From Lysobacteraceae bacterium (GTDB lineage Bacteria > Bdellovibrionota > UBA1018 > JAGTJX01), in assembly GCA_023657465.1 (NCBI GenBank), contig JAGTJX010000001.1, positions 235,090 through 299,089 on the forward strand: 64,000 nucleotides of DNA, read 5' to 3'. The notes beneath the pieces are model-generated. The model did not search any database and was not told the DNA's origin. It was given only the letters and a program-made list of their open reading frames with translations. Position numbers and translations under genes: made by a program. Below are positions 33,584 through 43,021 of the stretch, piece after piece (position 1 is the first letter of the stretch; every line of letters begins with the position of its first letter).

Positions 33584-33719
33584 ATTTTCCCAGGTAAAAT
33601 CTCTGATTGTTGATAGTGTTGTGGATAACTTTCTTTCTCAAAAAAACTCCATTTAGTTTTTGTTTGACGTTTTTTTCGAACACTTTTACTCCTATCTTTA
33701 CTCAGGGGGTACTTTTGAA

Positions 33720-33947
33720 ATGGCACAACAAGGACAAGTAAAGTGGTTCAATGACAGTAAAGGTTTTGGTTTCATCCAAGCGGATGGCGTTGACCAAGAC
33801 ATTTTCGTTCATTACAGCGCAATTCAAGGTGATGGTTTTAAAACTCTAGCCGAAGGAACAGCTGTTCAATTTGAACTCACACAAGGACCGAAAGGCCCAC
33901 AAGCTGCAAACGTTGTAAAACTACAGCCTTCAACAGCTAACAACTAA
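33720..33947 (+). CDS. cold shock family protein
   Basis: A 75-residue single cold-shock domain protein that binds single-stranded RNA and DNA. RNP1 KGFGFIQ and RNP2 DIFVHYSAI are intact, and the family opening [13 protein letters not shown] is present. The frame is open further upstream, but GGGGG and the family's usual N-terminus place the start at MAQQGQV. The 136-nt region before it includes TTGACG and an AT-rich leader. A strong terminator follows. Confidence 0.95.
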   Translation: MAQQGQVKWFNDSKGFGFIQADGVDQDIFVHYSAIQGDGFKTLAEGTAVQFELTQGPKGPQAANVVKLQPSTANN

Positions 33948-33973
33948 TTTAATAAAAAGATTGTTGTTCAGAA

Positions 33974-34007
33974 AAGCGAAGCTCTTAAGTGGGCTTCGCT
34001 TTTTTTA
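33974..34007. terminator. bidirectional terminator between cspA-like and ALDH genes
   Basis: AAGCGAAGC (33974-33982) pairs with GCTTCGCTT (33993-34001) around a 10-base loop, with a T-run on the plus strand and a shorter TTTT on the minus strand. It lies between two converging genes and can serve both. Confidence 0.85.
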
Positions 34008-35441
34008 TTTTATAAGTGCCCGGATATTGCCAGTCTCTAAAAAACCTAGCGCTCCACCCAGACTTTGATTGCCACTCTTTTTAATAGCAGTCTGTGGATA
34101 CTGGAAAGCGGGGGTACGGGTCGACTGATTGAAGATCACGCGTGAATATTTAAGGAGCTCGGCTGTCTTAAGGAATTGCATCTCGCTTGCAGTAAACACT
34201 GAACATGCGATTGGGAATTGGTTATTGTTCGCAAGAACTACTGCCTCATCCAAGTCATCGTAGGACTGAATCGCAACATTGGGTCCTAGAATCTCTGTTT
34301 GTAGATAAACGCTTCTACGGTTTTTCTCGAAGTCGTTGTCCTTAACAATCGCGATGGAGGGGCTTACAAAATACCCCTTAGCTTCCATATCAAGTGCCTT
34401 ACCTCTCATGATGATCTCTGCTCCCTCTCGACTCGCAATCCCTTGGAACTTAATGTAGCGATCCATAGCGCCTTCATCGATGAGTGCACCCATTTGTGCG
34501 TTCTTAGTTTCCATGCCACCCACACGGATCTGCTTGGATTCTTGGTGTAGTTTCTCAATAAAACTATCTTTAATTTTGTTGTGGAGAAACACTCTGCTCG
34601 TAGAATCACAGCACTGGCCTGCGTTTGAGAATGCTCCTGAGAGTACTGCCTCTACTGCGAGATCAACGGGAGAGGACTCATCAACAATTGCAACGCTTTT
34701 GCCACACATCCAGAGACTCATGCGTTTCCAGTTCTGTTGTAGGATGTCCTGCTTGATTCTAATCGCCGATTCATAGCCACCAAAAAACGACACACTATCG
34801 ATGGATTCATGTACTGCGAGTCGTCTACCGACTTCTCTGTCTCCATAAATCATATTCCAAGCGCCCAAAGGTAATTCTGCAGAATGAAACGCTTGAGAAA
34901 GTAGAGAGCCGCTAATGAATAGTTTTTCAGAAGGCTTAAACACAACAGTGTTGCCCGAAATCAAATACCTAAAGCTCTCTTGAAGACCATAGACGAAAGA
35001 TTCACTGTAAGATCCAATGAGAGCTGCCGTACCGAGTGGATTGTAACTCCACTGCCCATTGAATCTCTCATCAAGGGCTTTCATTCCTGTTTGATTGAGT
35101 TGTTGCTTTGCTGCAAGGAGTGCGCGGTTCATTTCATCCGCTGCATCTGCTTCACACATCCCTGAATGATCGCAGAGTAATGAAGTCCACTCTTTTTCTT
35201 TGGTCTGAATGAACTCTAAAACTCTGTTGAGCGTCTCTGATCTTTTGTCAGTACTGAGTGATCCCCAGGTCTTCTGTGCGTGTAAGGCAGCTGTAAGTGC
35301 TTTGTCAATGTCCTTAAAACCAAACTTCCAAGTCTCTAAAAGAACGTTCGAGTTCGCAGGAGAGAAGTGTTTCTTCACCGCAACTGGATCTTCAGGACTT
35401 GAGTATTCGCCAGCAATATAGTTCTTCGTTATGTTTTTCAT
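34005..35441 (-). CDS. AstD-like aldehyde dehydrogenase with altered active site
   Basis: A 478-residue member of the aldehyde dehydrogenase superfamily, closest in layout to succinylglutamate semialdehyde dehydrogenase AstD. The catalytic Cys lies in FSNAGQCCDSTSR, and EILGPNVAI is intact. The segment that in AstD reads LEMGGNNP is here LWMCGKSV, so the general-base Glu is replaced by Trp and one Gly by Cys; FTGS is FFGG. It is probably not a normal hydrating dehydrogenase. Its start overlaps the astA stop by 4 nt. An arginine-succinyltransferase-linked role is likely from context. Confidence 0.8.
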   Translation of the reverse strand: MKNITKNYIAGEYSSPEDPVAVKKHFSPANSNVLLETWKFGFKDIDKALTAALHAQKTWGSLSTDKRSETLNRVLEFIQTKEKEWTSLLCDHSGMCEADAADEMNRALLAAKQQLNQTGMKALDERFNGQWSYNPLGTAALIGSYSESFVYGLQESFRYLISGNTVVFKPSEKLFISGSLLSQAFHSAELPLGAWNMIYGDREVGRRLAVHESIDSVSFFGGYESAIRIKQDILQQNWKRMSLWMCGKSVAIVDESSPVDLAVEAVLSGAFSNAGQCCDSTSRVFLHNKIKDSFIEKLHQESKQIRVGGMETKNAQMGALIDEGAMDRYIKFQGIASREGAEIIMRGKALDMEAKGYFVSPSIAIVKDNDFEKNRRSVYLQTEILGPNVAIQSYDDLDEAVVLANNNQFPIACSVFTASEMQFLKTAELLKYSRVIFNQSTRTPAFQYPQTAIKKSGNQSLGGALGFLETGNIRALIK

Positions 35442-36478
35442 TCGTATGGAATCACACCCAGGGTTGAATTTGTATTGATCCCTAATTCTTTTTCTATCTT
35501 CTTTGCTTCACTCTCAGTGCCATGATACACAAATTGATCTCCATCCACTTCACCTATGAGGCTCAACGCCTTAAACGGATGAGACGCTGGGTAAGAAGTA
35601 ATCAGGAAAGAACTTGCTTGATCCGAAGTAGGCTGTGCAGCGCCACTCCATTGCAGCTTTTTGAAGGCTTTAATCGGCATGAGCTCAGAAACATCAGCCC
35701 AGAGGTGAGGACCACCATCAAACGGATCAACTTGATCTGTATATTTGAATCCAATGCGGGTGAGCATTTTCTGAACGGGTTCAGTATTCTTACTGACTTT
35801 ACCAATCGCGTTTCTCGCTTCAGCAGGAAGAAACGACGTATAGACTTTAGTTTTTGGAAAAAGCGCTAGAATGAATTCTTTGTTCTTCTGACAGAGTTGA
35901 TCTGCTTCCCAATAATCCATATTAGTGAATCTTCGGCCAACCGCTTCCCAGAGGGGTGATTGTCCCTTCTTGTTGAGAGGAGGAAGAAGCTCTGCAATCA
36001 CGCGCTCTTTGAATCGCTCTCGGTTCATTGCCATATAGAGGAATCTCACAAATGAGAGCTGTCTACCGATCTTAGACTCATGTTTTCTAAACTCTTCATC
36101 TAAGATTAAACCCCCTAATTCACTTGGGCCGTTCGTCATTTGCTCAAGCTTGAGAGTTCCGTGAATGAATCCAGTGTTTATGGTTTTGGAGTATTTTTTT
36201 TCAACACCGACTTCGAAGTAAAAGTGTGGAGACTCTTCAGTCCCATGCTGACCCGCAACCATCGAAGTACCAATCACTTGCTTTTGATCTAGATCCTCAG
36301 CTACGAAAACATATTTTCCATGAAACCCAGGTGCCTTCGCTTTGAAGCTATCGATTGAGGTTTGGATTTTTTCTATAAGAAGGTCGTCGTCGTTGGGGAT
36401 ATTGATGAATCCCGGAATCTGAGAGACTTTTGATAAGTAACTGATATCTTTCTTTTCAATCTCTCTGATTAAAATCAT
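35438..36478 (-). CDS. astA: arginine N-succinyltransferase AstA-like
   Basis: AstA transfers succinate from succinyl-CoA to arginine in the ammonia-producing AST pathway. The protein (about 346 residues) has the family pattern: IREIEKKDISYLSKVS, GELGGLILDEEFRKHESKIG (written in the gene as SELGGLILDE), ERVIAELLPP and the segment SPLWEAVGRRFTNMDYWEAD. ATG 36478 overlaps the stop of the upstream M20 gene (ATGA); a second ATG is 6 nt earlier. The pathway genes astB, astC and astE are not in the window, so the local route may differ from the classical one. Confidence 0.85.
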   Translation of the reverse strand: MILIREIEKKDISYLSKVSQIPGFINIPNDDDLLIEKIQTSIDSFKAKAPGFHGKYVFVAEDLDQKQVIGTSMVAGQHGTEESPHFYFEVGVEKKYSKTINTGFIHGTLKLEQMTNGPSELGGLILDEEFRKHESKIGRQLSFVRFLYMAMNRERFKERVIAELLPPLNKKGQSPLWEAVGRRFTNMDYWEADQLCQKNKEFILALFPKTKVYTSFLPAEARNAIGKVSKNTEPVQKMLTRIGFKYTDQVDPFDGGPHLWADVSELMPIKAFKKLQWSGAAQPTSDQASSFLITSYPASHPFKALSLIGEVDGDQFVYHGTESEAKKIEKELGINTNSTLGVIPYE

Positions 36479-37942
36479 AAACATTCTCGTTCAATATATT
36501 TTTCATAATATTGAATCGCTCGGTCAAGGTCCATAAGCTCTAGGAACTCATCTGATGACCCAACATTACCCTCTCCGTTGCCCGGTCCAATGACAGAGGT
36601 CTCAATTCCCTTTTCGACTAAAAACCCAGCACCAGTAGACATCGACGTATTGAGCTCACCACCCTGTGAAGACTCAAACGCAGGTGTGTGATAATCCTCA
36701 CTCACTCTCACGTTGATCGTAGGATAGTTCATCGCGACTTGCTTCAACCTCTGTATGGTTTCCTTTGCGATAGTAGATCGATCTTGTTTAGGAAGTAGCC
36801 TCAAATCGAAACGTACAGTGAGCTGACTGAGATCTGTAGTGATTGTATTCACAGCGAGCGTTGGGGAGGGAACTGCGAACGTTTCATCCCAGTTCGACTC
36901 TAGCTCTACTCCCATGACTCTCATGAGATCGATGATTTCATTGAAACTCTTATAAATATCATCAGGCAAGAATGAGATGCCTAGATCACCTAGACCACCA
37001 AAGTCGATATTAAACCAATCTTCACCCAGACGATAACGACTGCTGTATTCTTTGAAGAATCTTTTAAAATCTTCAAACTGATGTGAGGTGAGATAAATTT
37101 CAGCTTTTGCAAAATCAGGACACTGATGTGAGTAACTTCCTGCATTCAGTGATCTGAATTTGAGTTCGAATCCTGCTTCAGTAGCTTTTGATATCAGTCC
37201 CAATAAATTATGTAGTGCATTTTGTTCTGGCTTAGGTGTAGCACTACTGACTGATTTTCCGCGTGATTGTAATTCTACTTTGCGATTGAATCCTCGTGCA
37301 TCTTTCTCACTCCCTTGGAAAAGAAACTGAACTTTGAAGCTAGTCAGACTCTTGTTTGACTTGAGTTCTTTCATTTCTGTAGGAGCTCCCAGAAGCGCTT
37401 TAGTTGGATTCACGGTGACGCTATTGATAGCGTAACGAAGTCCCAATTGGCCCAACTCGTTTCCACAGGTTCCCAAGAGGGTAGAGAGGTTTTTTAAATT
37501 TTTTATCTCTAAATTTTAGAGCAGCATATATTTTTGCTAAGAAGTCTACTTTTCCAGACGCTGTGCCGAGACCATAAAGTCTGTCTCCGTTTACTTTTGC
37601 TGAAAACGGTTTGCCTTCAGTCTCTCTCCATGAAGCTTCAAGTCCAGGTTCAGTGGTATCAATCGCATTGGTAAGAAGAATGCCTTTTTTTGTTTTTCGA
37701 TCGACAAGAAAATCTCCAAATATGGCGAGCACGTTGAACTGTCTCTTTGAATAGGAGTCGTTAGAGTGGGCTACTTGCTGAAGTGCAACTCTGACTCCTC
37801 TGGATTGGAGCAAATTAAGATAATAATTGGCCAACTCTTCATTCCCGTCTTTGGAAACCGATTTGAGTTTTATGGCCTGGGCGGCATCTTCGATGATTCT
37901 CTTCACTTTAAAAATCTTACGCTTATCCGTGTCAAACATCAC
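36475..37942 (-). pseudogene. M20-family peptidase-like protein, frame broken and metal ligands lost
   Basis: Two frames encode successive parts of one M20/ArgE-like protein: 37942 to about 37472, then on to 36475. They join at a GGG run (37472-37474), where removing one G gives the expected PLYPLGTCGNELGQLG. Catalytic positions are also changed: the His of HxD is Ala (TNAIDTT), the bridging Asp is Ser (GTASGK), the first Glu of EE is Asn (GNELG) and the late metal His is absent (VGSSDEF). The protein would not be a normal zinc hydrolase even if the frame is intact in the cell. The stop overlaps astA. Confidence 0.75.
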
Positions 37943-38007
37943 TGCGCACCGAGTCGGTAATTGTATTTGTTGCTGTTCTTTGAAACATCGAATAAATCCT
38001 ATTTAGA

Positions 38008-38640
38008 ATGAAGAGAATCACGCTGTTTATACTCCTGACGATCATCGGCATTGGCTGCTCCGGTAAGCCAGTCGATGAGAGCAATCCCCAGTCTGTTTAT
38101 GAGGATGCACTCGAGGATATTAACAACGAGCGCTACCAGCTTGCTCAAGAGAAGCTCAGGACTGTTAGAAACAAGTTCCCCTACTCAGCAGCAGCCACAG
38201 AGGCTCACCTCAAAATAGCTGACATCTACTTCTTACAGGAGGCTTATGTCGAGGCTGCAGCCGCCTATGAAGCCTTTAGAGATCTACACCCTAAGCATGA
38301 AAAATCGGGCTATGCGTCATTTAGAATTGGTGAATCCTATTACAAAGACATTCCGGACACGATCTCAAGGGATTTAACCTCAGCGTACAAAGCCCAAGAT
38401 TCCATTCAGGCGTTTATCGAACAAAGCAATGACCAAGCTCAAACCACACTCGCCAAAAAATATCTTTTAGAAACTAGAACCGCACTCGCATCTAAAGAGT
38501 TCTACATCGCTAAGTTCTATTCAAAACAAGAAGACCATCCAGCTGTGATCGTCCGCTGCAAAAAAATTCTAGAACTCTATCCTGAAACAGATATTGCGAA
38601 CCAGGCAAAAGAGCTTTTAGAAAAAAGTGAGAAGAAATAA
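38008..38640 (+). CDS. bamD: outer membrane assembly lipoprotein BamD
   Basis: BamD is the essential lipoprotein of the BAM complex that inserts outer-membrane beta barrels. The 210-residue protein has the lipobox IIGIGC and TPR-like repeats with the family signature YEDALEDINNERYQLAQEKL, FPYSAAATEAHLKIADIYF and HPAVIVRCKKILELYPET. Its stop TAA overlaps the ATG of the next TPR gene by one base, so the two are co-translated. Confidence 0.92.
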   Translation: MKRITLFILLTIIGIGCSGKPVDESNPQSVYEDALEDINNERYQLAQEKLRTVRNKFPYSAAATEAHLKIADIYFLQEAYVEAAAAYEAFRDLHPKHEKSGYASFRIGESYYKDIPDTISRDLTSAYKAQDSIQAFIEQSNDQAQTTLAKKYLLETRTALASKEFYIAKFYSKQEDHPAVIVRCKKILELYPETDIANQAKELLEKSEKK

Positions 38641-39344
38641 TGAACCCCACTGCGCAGTCGATTCAAACTCTCATTTATCAACACAAGTTTCGTGAAGCAG
38701 ATCATTTGATTGAACAAAGTTTGGAGAAGAACCCCACATCTACTGACTCTCTCTACTTAAAAGGCGTATCTCAATACTTCCAAGGGAAAATCTCGCTTGC
38801 AATCGAGTCACTGAAACTCACATTAAGAAATGATCCTAGACATACTGATGCTGCAATCTGCTTGTCTGTTCTTCTTAATGACATCGGTAGATACCAAGAA
38901 GCAAAACAAGTTTTCGAACAAGCGAATCACTCAGTGAGTCCTTTTCTCACCAACCAAGAATCCGAAATTGATCTTAAGTTTGCAGTGAAGCATCTTGAAA
39001 TTGCAGATCTCTATTTTAGATACCGCAGATACGATGAAGCGATCGAGGAATATTCTAAGGCTGCCATTCTCAATCCCACCCACTTGGAAACTAGAATTAG
39101 AAGAGCAAAAGCACTCGCCAAGAAGGGTTATGTTTCTCGTGCGATTCAGGAGTTGCAGCAAATCAAGCTCGAGAATCCAAGAGATTCGACGGCGATGCTT
39201 CAACTCGGTCTTCTCCAGTTTAGTAACGGAAATATTCTCGACGCTGAACTCGAATGGGAAAGCGCATTGGCCGTAGATCCCGAGAACAAAGAAGCACGCT
39301 CCTATCTTAAGATGGCTTCTAGCGCACGAATCAAAGAAAAATGA
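38640..39344 (+). CDS. TPR-repeat protein downstream of bamD
   Basis: A 234-residue soluble protein with four to five tetratricopeptide repeats, for example DSLYLKGVSQYFQGKISLAI, DAAICLSVLLNDIGRYQEAK and FRYRRYDEAIEEYSKA. There is no signal peptide, so it is likely cytoplasmic or on the inner face of the membrane. It overlaps bamD by 1 nt and the following lipoprotein gene by 4 nt, so the three are probably one operon. Partner proteins are unknown. Confidence 0.85.
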   Translation: MNPTAQSIQTLIYQHKFREADHLIEQSLEKNPTSTDSLYLKGVSQYFQGKISLAIESLKLTLRNDPRHTDAAICLSVLLNDIGRYQEAKQVFEQANHSVSPFLTNQESEIDLKFAVKHLEIADLYFRYRRYDEAIEEYSKAAILNPTHLETRIRRAKALAKKGYVSRAIQELQQIKLENPRDSTAMLQLGLLQFSNGNILDAELEWESALAVDPENKEARSYLKMASSARIKEK

Positions 39345-41122
39345 TTCGTTTATTTGCCTTGCTCCTCGTTTTCATTTCTGGCTGTTCATCGGCAGAAAAA
39401 GCTCCTGTCCCGATCAATCCTAAGTTCCAAGAATTGTTGATTTTCTTTGAAGACGGAAACGAAGTTGTCGTTAGAGAGTGTCCTAATTACTTCAACATTA
39501 CTAAACGACGATCGTGCAATGGAATTGAGAACAGAGTAGACAAAGAACTCTTCTATAAAGAAATCTCAACTCAGATTACTATCGGAGTACAGGACTACTT
39601 CAAGAGCTACTCTCAAGATGAATTCTTAGCCACTCAGCAAGACTGGAAGCTTAAGGAGAAACTTGATGCAGAACGAGAGCGCCAGTTTAAAGAGCGATTC
39701 AACCAAATCAAAGTCTTCATCTCTCTTTTTCAGTCTGAGTTTGACACTGCCACAGATCCAAGGCAAATCGAACAAGCACTCGCACATGCTGAAAAAGATT
39801 TGAGATCAGGAAACAGAGCAAGCGAAGCAATTAATGGAATCAATCTCTATAACAGATCACTTCTTAAGAAGGTTACCGTTTCAGACACGTTTTATCCTCA
39901 TGGGTTCTCTCGATCGATGTACCAATTCTTTCTGCCTGTACTCCAGAAGTTTGATCCCGCACTCAACTCGACTTGCGGCTTGAAAGGCGACATCGAGGAC
40001 AGGAAGCGAGACTGCTGGAGACTGAAAACCGCTCCAGACGGAACTCTCTGGAACTTAACAAGTAGATTCAAAGACGGTAGCACCCTTTGGCTAAGGCAAG
40101 ATGAAACACAAATTCCGCAGCCGATCATGCACAAACACCCAACAGACAAAGACATGTGGGTCATCAGAAACTGCAAAAATATTTTTGAGCTATCTGGACT
40201 TGAAGAGTGCGAAGGCGATGTCGTCGCAATGGTGTCTTCTTCTGACATCAAAAACCTTTGGTACAATGAAATTGGACTTACTAGTTGGGACTTTGTCATT
40301 CCTAGCAGAGTCAATGAGAGAAAAGCATATGATATCTCTGCACAACTAAAAGAGAGCAGGAAAATCTCTCGCAGAAAGTTTAATGAAATCAAAGTAGAAC
40401 GCCTCCGCGGTTACATTAATAAGTTTCAACAGTTCAGAGGATTGAAGTCCAATGCGAATGAGATGGAAGTTGCACTCAGGTTCTCTCTCACTGACCTAAA
40501 CCATGGCCGTGAACGATCAGGAAACGTAGCTCTAGTGAATGACTTCCTCTCAAAAACTATTCAACTATCACTGAGCTCCTATCAGATCTATCCTTACGCG
40601 TTTGATAATAACCAAAACAAGTTCATCTCAGATCTCCTATTCGAACTCACTCCAAGTGCGAAGCCTGCATGCGGCTTGAATGGTGACATTGATTTTAGAA
40701 TCAAAAGCTGCAGTAAGAAAAAAGTTGTCGATGCTCATGAATGGAATCTCGTTACAAGAACTCTTGGCGGCAATGAAGTTTGGCAAGATCCCGCGACACA
40801 CATTCTTTGGGGCTCTCAATCCCACAAGAAGATGGGGCACCTTCAGGCGATTGACTACTGTATGGACAAGTCGTCGCTGAATGAACGGGGGAATCTCTCT
40901 GAACTCACCTGGGAGCTCCCTGCAATCACTGACTACAGAGCAGCCGATGTCCATGGAGTTGGAACTTTATTCACTGACTTAAATCGTGTTTGGAATTGGA
41001 CCTCTACATTCAAAACAACAGATAAAGCAATTGCTGTGAGGTTCTACCAAAAGGACTCTCGTCCATCGATGACCTACTCAGGCCTGACGAGTCTTCATGT
41101 ACGTTGTGTCTCTAAGCCTTAA
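39341..41122 (+). CDS. large lipoprotein with duplicated domain, unknown
   Basis: A 593-residue lipoprotein (lipobox VFISGC). Two copies of one domain are seen: the first contains CGLKGDIEDRKRDC and WNLTSRFKDGSTLW, the second CGLNGDIDFRIKSC and WNLVTRTLGGNEVW. In both, helical stretches rich in charged residues precede the domain. The C-terminal part (YCMDKSSLN, TWELPAITDYRAADVHG, VWNWTSTF, SLHVRCVS) resembles DUF1566/Lcl lectin-like domains. It is likely exposed in the periplasm or on the cell surface. Function is not known. It converges with fliW, with 4 bp of overlap at the 3' ends. Confidence 0.75.
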   Translation: MIRLFALLLVFISGCSSAEKAPVPINPKFQELLIFFEDGNEVVVRECPNYFNITKRRSCNGIENRVDKELFYKEISTQITIGVQDYFKSYSQDEFLATQQDWKLKEKLDAERERQFKERFNQIKVFISLFQSEFDTATDPRQIEQALAHAEKDLRSGNRASEAINGINLYNRSLLKKVTVSDTFYPHGFSRSMYQFFLPVLQKFDPALNSTCGLKGDIEDRKRDCWRLKTAPDGTLWNLTSRFKDGSTLWLRQDETQIPQPIMHKHPTDKDMWVIRNCKNIFELSGLEECEGDVVAMVSSSDIKNLWYNEIGLTSWDFVIPSRVNERKAYDISAQLKESRKISRRKFNEIKVERLRGYINKFQQFRGLKSNANEMEVALRFSLTDLNHGRERSGNVALVNDFLSKTIQLSLSSYQIYPYAFDNNQNKFISDLLFELTPSAKPACGLNGDIDFRIKSCSKKKVVDAHEWNLVTRTLGGNEVWQDPATHILWGSQSHKKMGHLQAIDYCMDKSSLNERGNLSELTWELPAITDYRAADVHGVGTLFTDLNRVWNWTSTFKTTDKAIAVRFYQKDSRPSMTYSGLTSLHVRCVSKP

Positions 41123-41679
41123 GCTTGTTGAAGTGATCGGACAGAGCTCGAAGAGGGAATCTCTGCAATCTTTATCGGATGTGCTGGCATTGGCACTGCA
41201 GGAACATCAATCCCTCTATTCTTAGAGTTCTCAATGGTCATGAGGTGCGTGCGCAATTCTTTAAACATCACGTGTTTAATACTGTATTCGTTCTCCTGGA
41301 GGACCACTTGGCGCGCGATTCTGTTGCGAAGATTAATCACAAGAGGTGCTTTAAGATTTGCAGTCATCTGACTCACATCTGCTGGAATAGTGAGAACCGA
41401 GAATACCGCTGCACCACTGAGTGACTCAAGAGCAAGCTCACGCATTTCGTTTGCGCTTAATCTCGCTACGTAATCAGCACGAATGATTTTAGGTTCAAGA
41501 AGTGGGAAAGCCAATGTTGGCTCATCAATGGATTGCAACCAAAGGATGAGTGTTTCGTCACCTGGATCTACTAAACAAAATTTCTTTTGATCTGGAAAAC
41601 CAATCATTCCATGCGGAATCTCAATGATTTCCGCAGAATCTATATTGAGCTGTCCAAAACGTCCTGTTTTAATGATCAC
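41119..41679 (-). CDS. fliW: flagellar assembly factor FliW
   Basis: FliW binds flagellin and antagonises CsrA, coupling flagellin translation to export. The 186-residue protein has the FliW core IPHGMIGFPDQKKFCLVD and FPLLEPKIIRADY, and extends about 35 residues beyond the usual length with a Pro-rich tail. It directly follows csrA, the standard partner arrangement. Confidence 0.95.
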   Translation of the reverse strand: MIIKTGRFGQLNIDSAEIIEIPHGMIGFPDQKKFCLVDPGDETLILWLQSIDEPTLAFPLLEPKIIRADYVARLSANEMRELALESLSGAAVFSVLTIPADVSQMTANLKAPLVINLRNRIARQVVLQENEYSIKHVMFKELRTHLMTIENSKNRGIDVPAVPMPAHPIKIAEIPSSSSVRSLQQA

Positions 41680-41704
41680 GCTCTACTACCCCCCAGTTAA
41701 AAAA

Positions 41705-41929
41705 CTATTCTTTAAGCATTTTCGAAACTGCACTGAGTTCCGCTCCGCCGCCGATAGAGGCTTTGTTCTGCTCTTGAATAGCCACATACACTTCTTCACG
41801 GTGAATTTTTGTTTCCTTGGGCGCCTGTATGCCAAGTCGAACTTGCTTACCCTTGATTTGAACAACCGTAATCTTGATGTGATCGTCGATTGCGATGCAT
41901 TCACCTAATTTTCTAGTTAAAACTAACAT
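41705..41929 (-). CDS. csrA: carbon storage regulator CsrA
   Basis: CsrA is a small RNA-binding dimer that represses translation by binding GGA sites, including on flagellin mRNA. The 74-residue protein begins MLVLTRKLGECIAI and contains VRLGIQAPKETKIHREEVY, including the Arg used for RNA contact. It sits between flgL and fliW at the end of the flagellar operon, so it probably forms the FliW-CsrA-flagellin feedback loop. Confidence 0.97.
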   Translation of the reverse strand: MLVLTRKLGECIAIDDHIKITVVQIKGKQVRLGIQAPKETKIHREEVYVAIQEQNKASIGGGAELSAVSKMLKE

Positions 41930-42009
41930 AATAACTCCATCTTGAAAGGACTACTTGTAATCCATTACGAAACAAAACCTTTATTATAACGCCCCATAGC
42001 TTGCAACCA

Positions 42010-43011
42010 TTACCTTAAAAAATCCATTAACGTCGGTTGAATCAGTCTTTTTGAACTGCCTAACACTCCGCGAAAAATTGTCTCTTCTTTAGCCAAATCA
42101 CTCATCGTCTGTGCGACGTCAGCGTCCTCAATCGATGCAGAAAGCTTCGCATTTGTACTCTCATGGCGATCGAGTGCCATTTCTGTGTTCTCTAATCCGC
42201 GCATTCTAGACCCAACCTTGGCACGCTGAGCAACAATACTGGCATGGAGCGTATCTAATTTGTCCAAACTCTCATGAATTGCACCCATATCCCCTGTCAG
42301 AAGTGCGGTTCTTAAGCCCTGAAGCTCTACAAACAGATTCACGTTCTGCTTCGGTGGTTCATCGATTCCTGATTTTCCCTCAACTGCGGGTCTTCTGTAA
42401 TCGTGATTCTCTTCTTCTTTTTTCTCTAATTCTTTAACTCGTTTGAAATCCGAAGAGGTTTCTGGATTCGTATTAAACACCTGATGTCCTGGCAGATTAA
42501 TCGATAAGAAAACATCCTTTGCCATCTCCACCATCATCTCACCGTTATCACCGAGATATTCTCCATCGGCACTCACAGGTGGTTTTGTGGTCTTATATCC
42601 ACCGAATAGGTAGCGATCGGAAATTCTTGTATTACCTGTTGCAACCGCTTGTTGGAAAAGCTGCTTCACTTCTTCAGAAACACCTAGACGAGACGCTTCT
42701 CCTGAACTTACTCCACTAGATTGTTGAAGAGCAATCTCTTTTGCACGAAGAAGAATCTCTGAGAGATCTGCAAGCGCGTGATCTGTGTTCTCCAAGTACA
42801 TGCTCGCGAGTTTAGAAGTGGTTAGAAACTGTCCGTGATTCGCTTTCTCAGTTCTCATCTCTAGAACTTTTGCAGAGCCTACCGGATCATCTGATGGGGC
42901 ATTTAATTTCTTCAATGTTGCTGATTGCTGCTGGAGTTTCTCCATACGACCGCGAGTCCTGGCGATGGCACCCATCACTGATTCAAAATTTGAGCCTTCA
43001 GTAATTCTCAT
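42010..43011 (-). CDS. flgL: hook-filament junction protein FlgL
   Basis: FlgL (HAP3) joins the hook to the filament. The 333-residue protein starts MRITEGSNFESVMGAIARTR and shows the flagellin-like N-terminal helices (KLNAPSDDPVGSAKVLEMRT) and C-terminal helices (LSASIEDADVAQTMSDLAKEE, continuing to the end). It follows flgK by 10 nt. Length is within the family range. Confidence 0.95.
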   Translation of the reverse strand: MRITEGSNFESVMGAIARTRGRMEKLQQQSATLKKLNAPSDDPVGSAKVLEMRTEKANHGQFLTTSKLASMYLENTDHALADLSEILLRAKEIALQQSSGVSSGEASRLGVSEEVKQLFQQAVATGNTRISDRYLFGGYKTTKPPVSADGEYLGDNGEMMVEMAKDVFLSINLPGHQVFNTNPETSSDFKRVKELEKKEEENHDYRRPAVEGKSGIDEPPKQNVNLFVELQGLRTALLTGDMGAIHESLDKLDTLHASIVAQRAKVGSRMRGLENTEMALDRHESTNAKLSASIEDADVAQTMSDLAKEETIFRGVLGSSKRLIQPTLMDFLR

Positions 43012-43021
43012 CTACTCGTCC

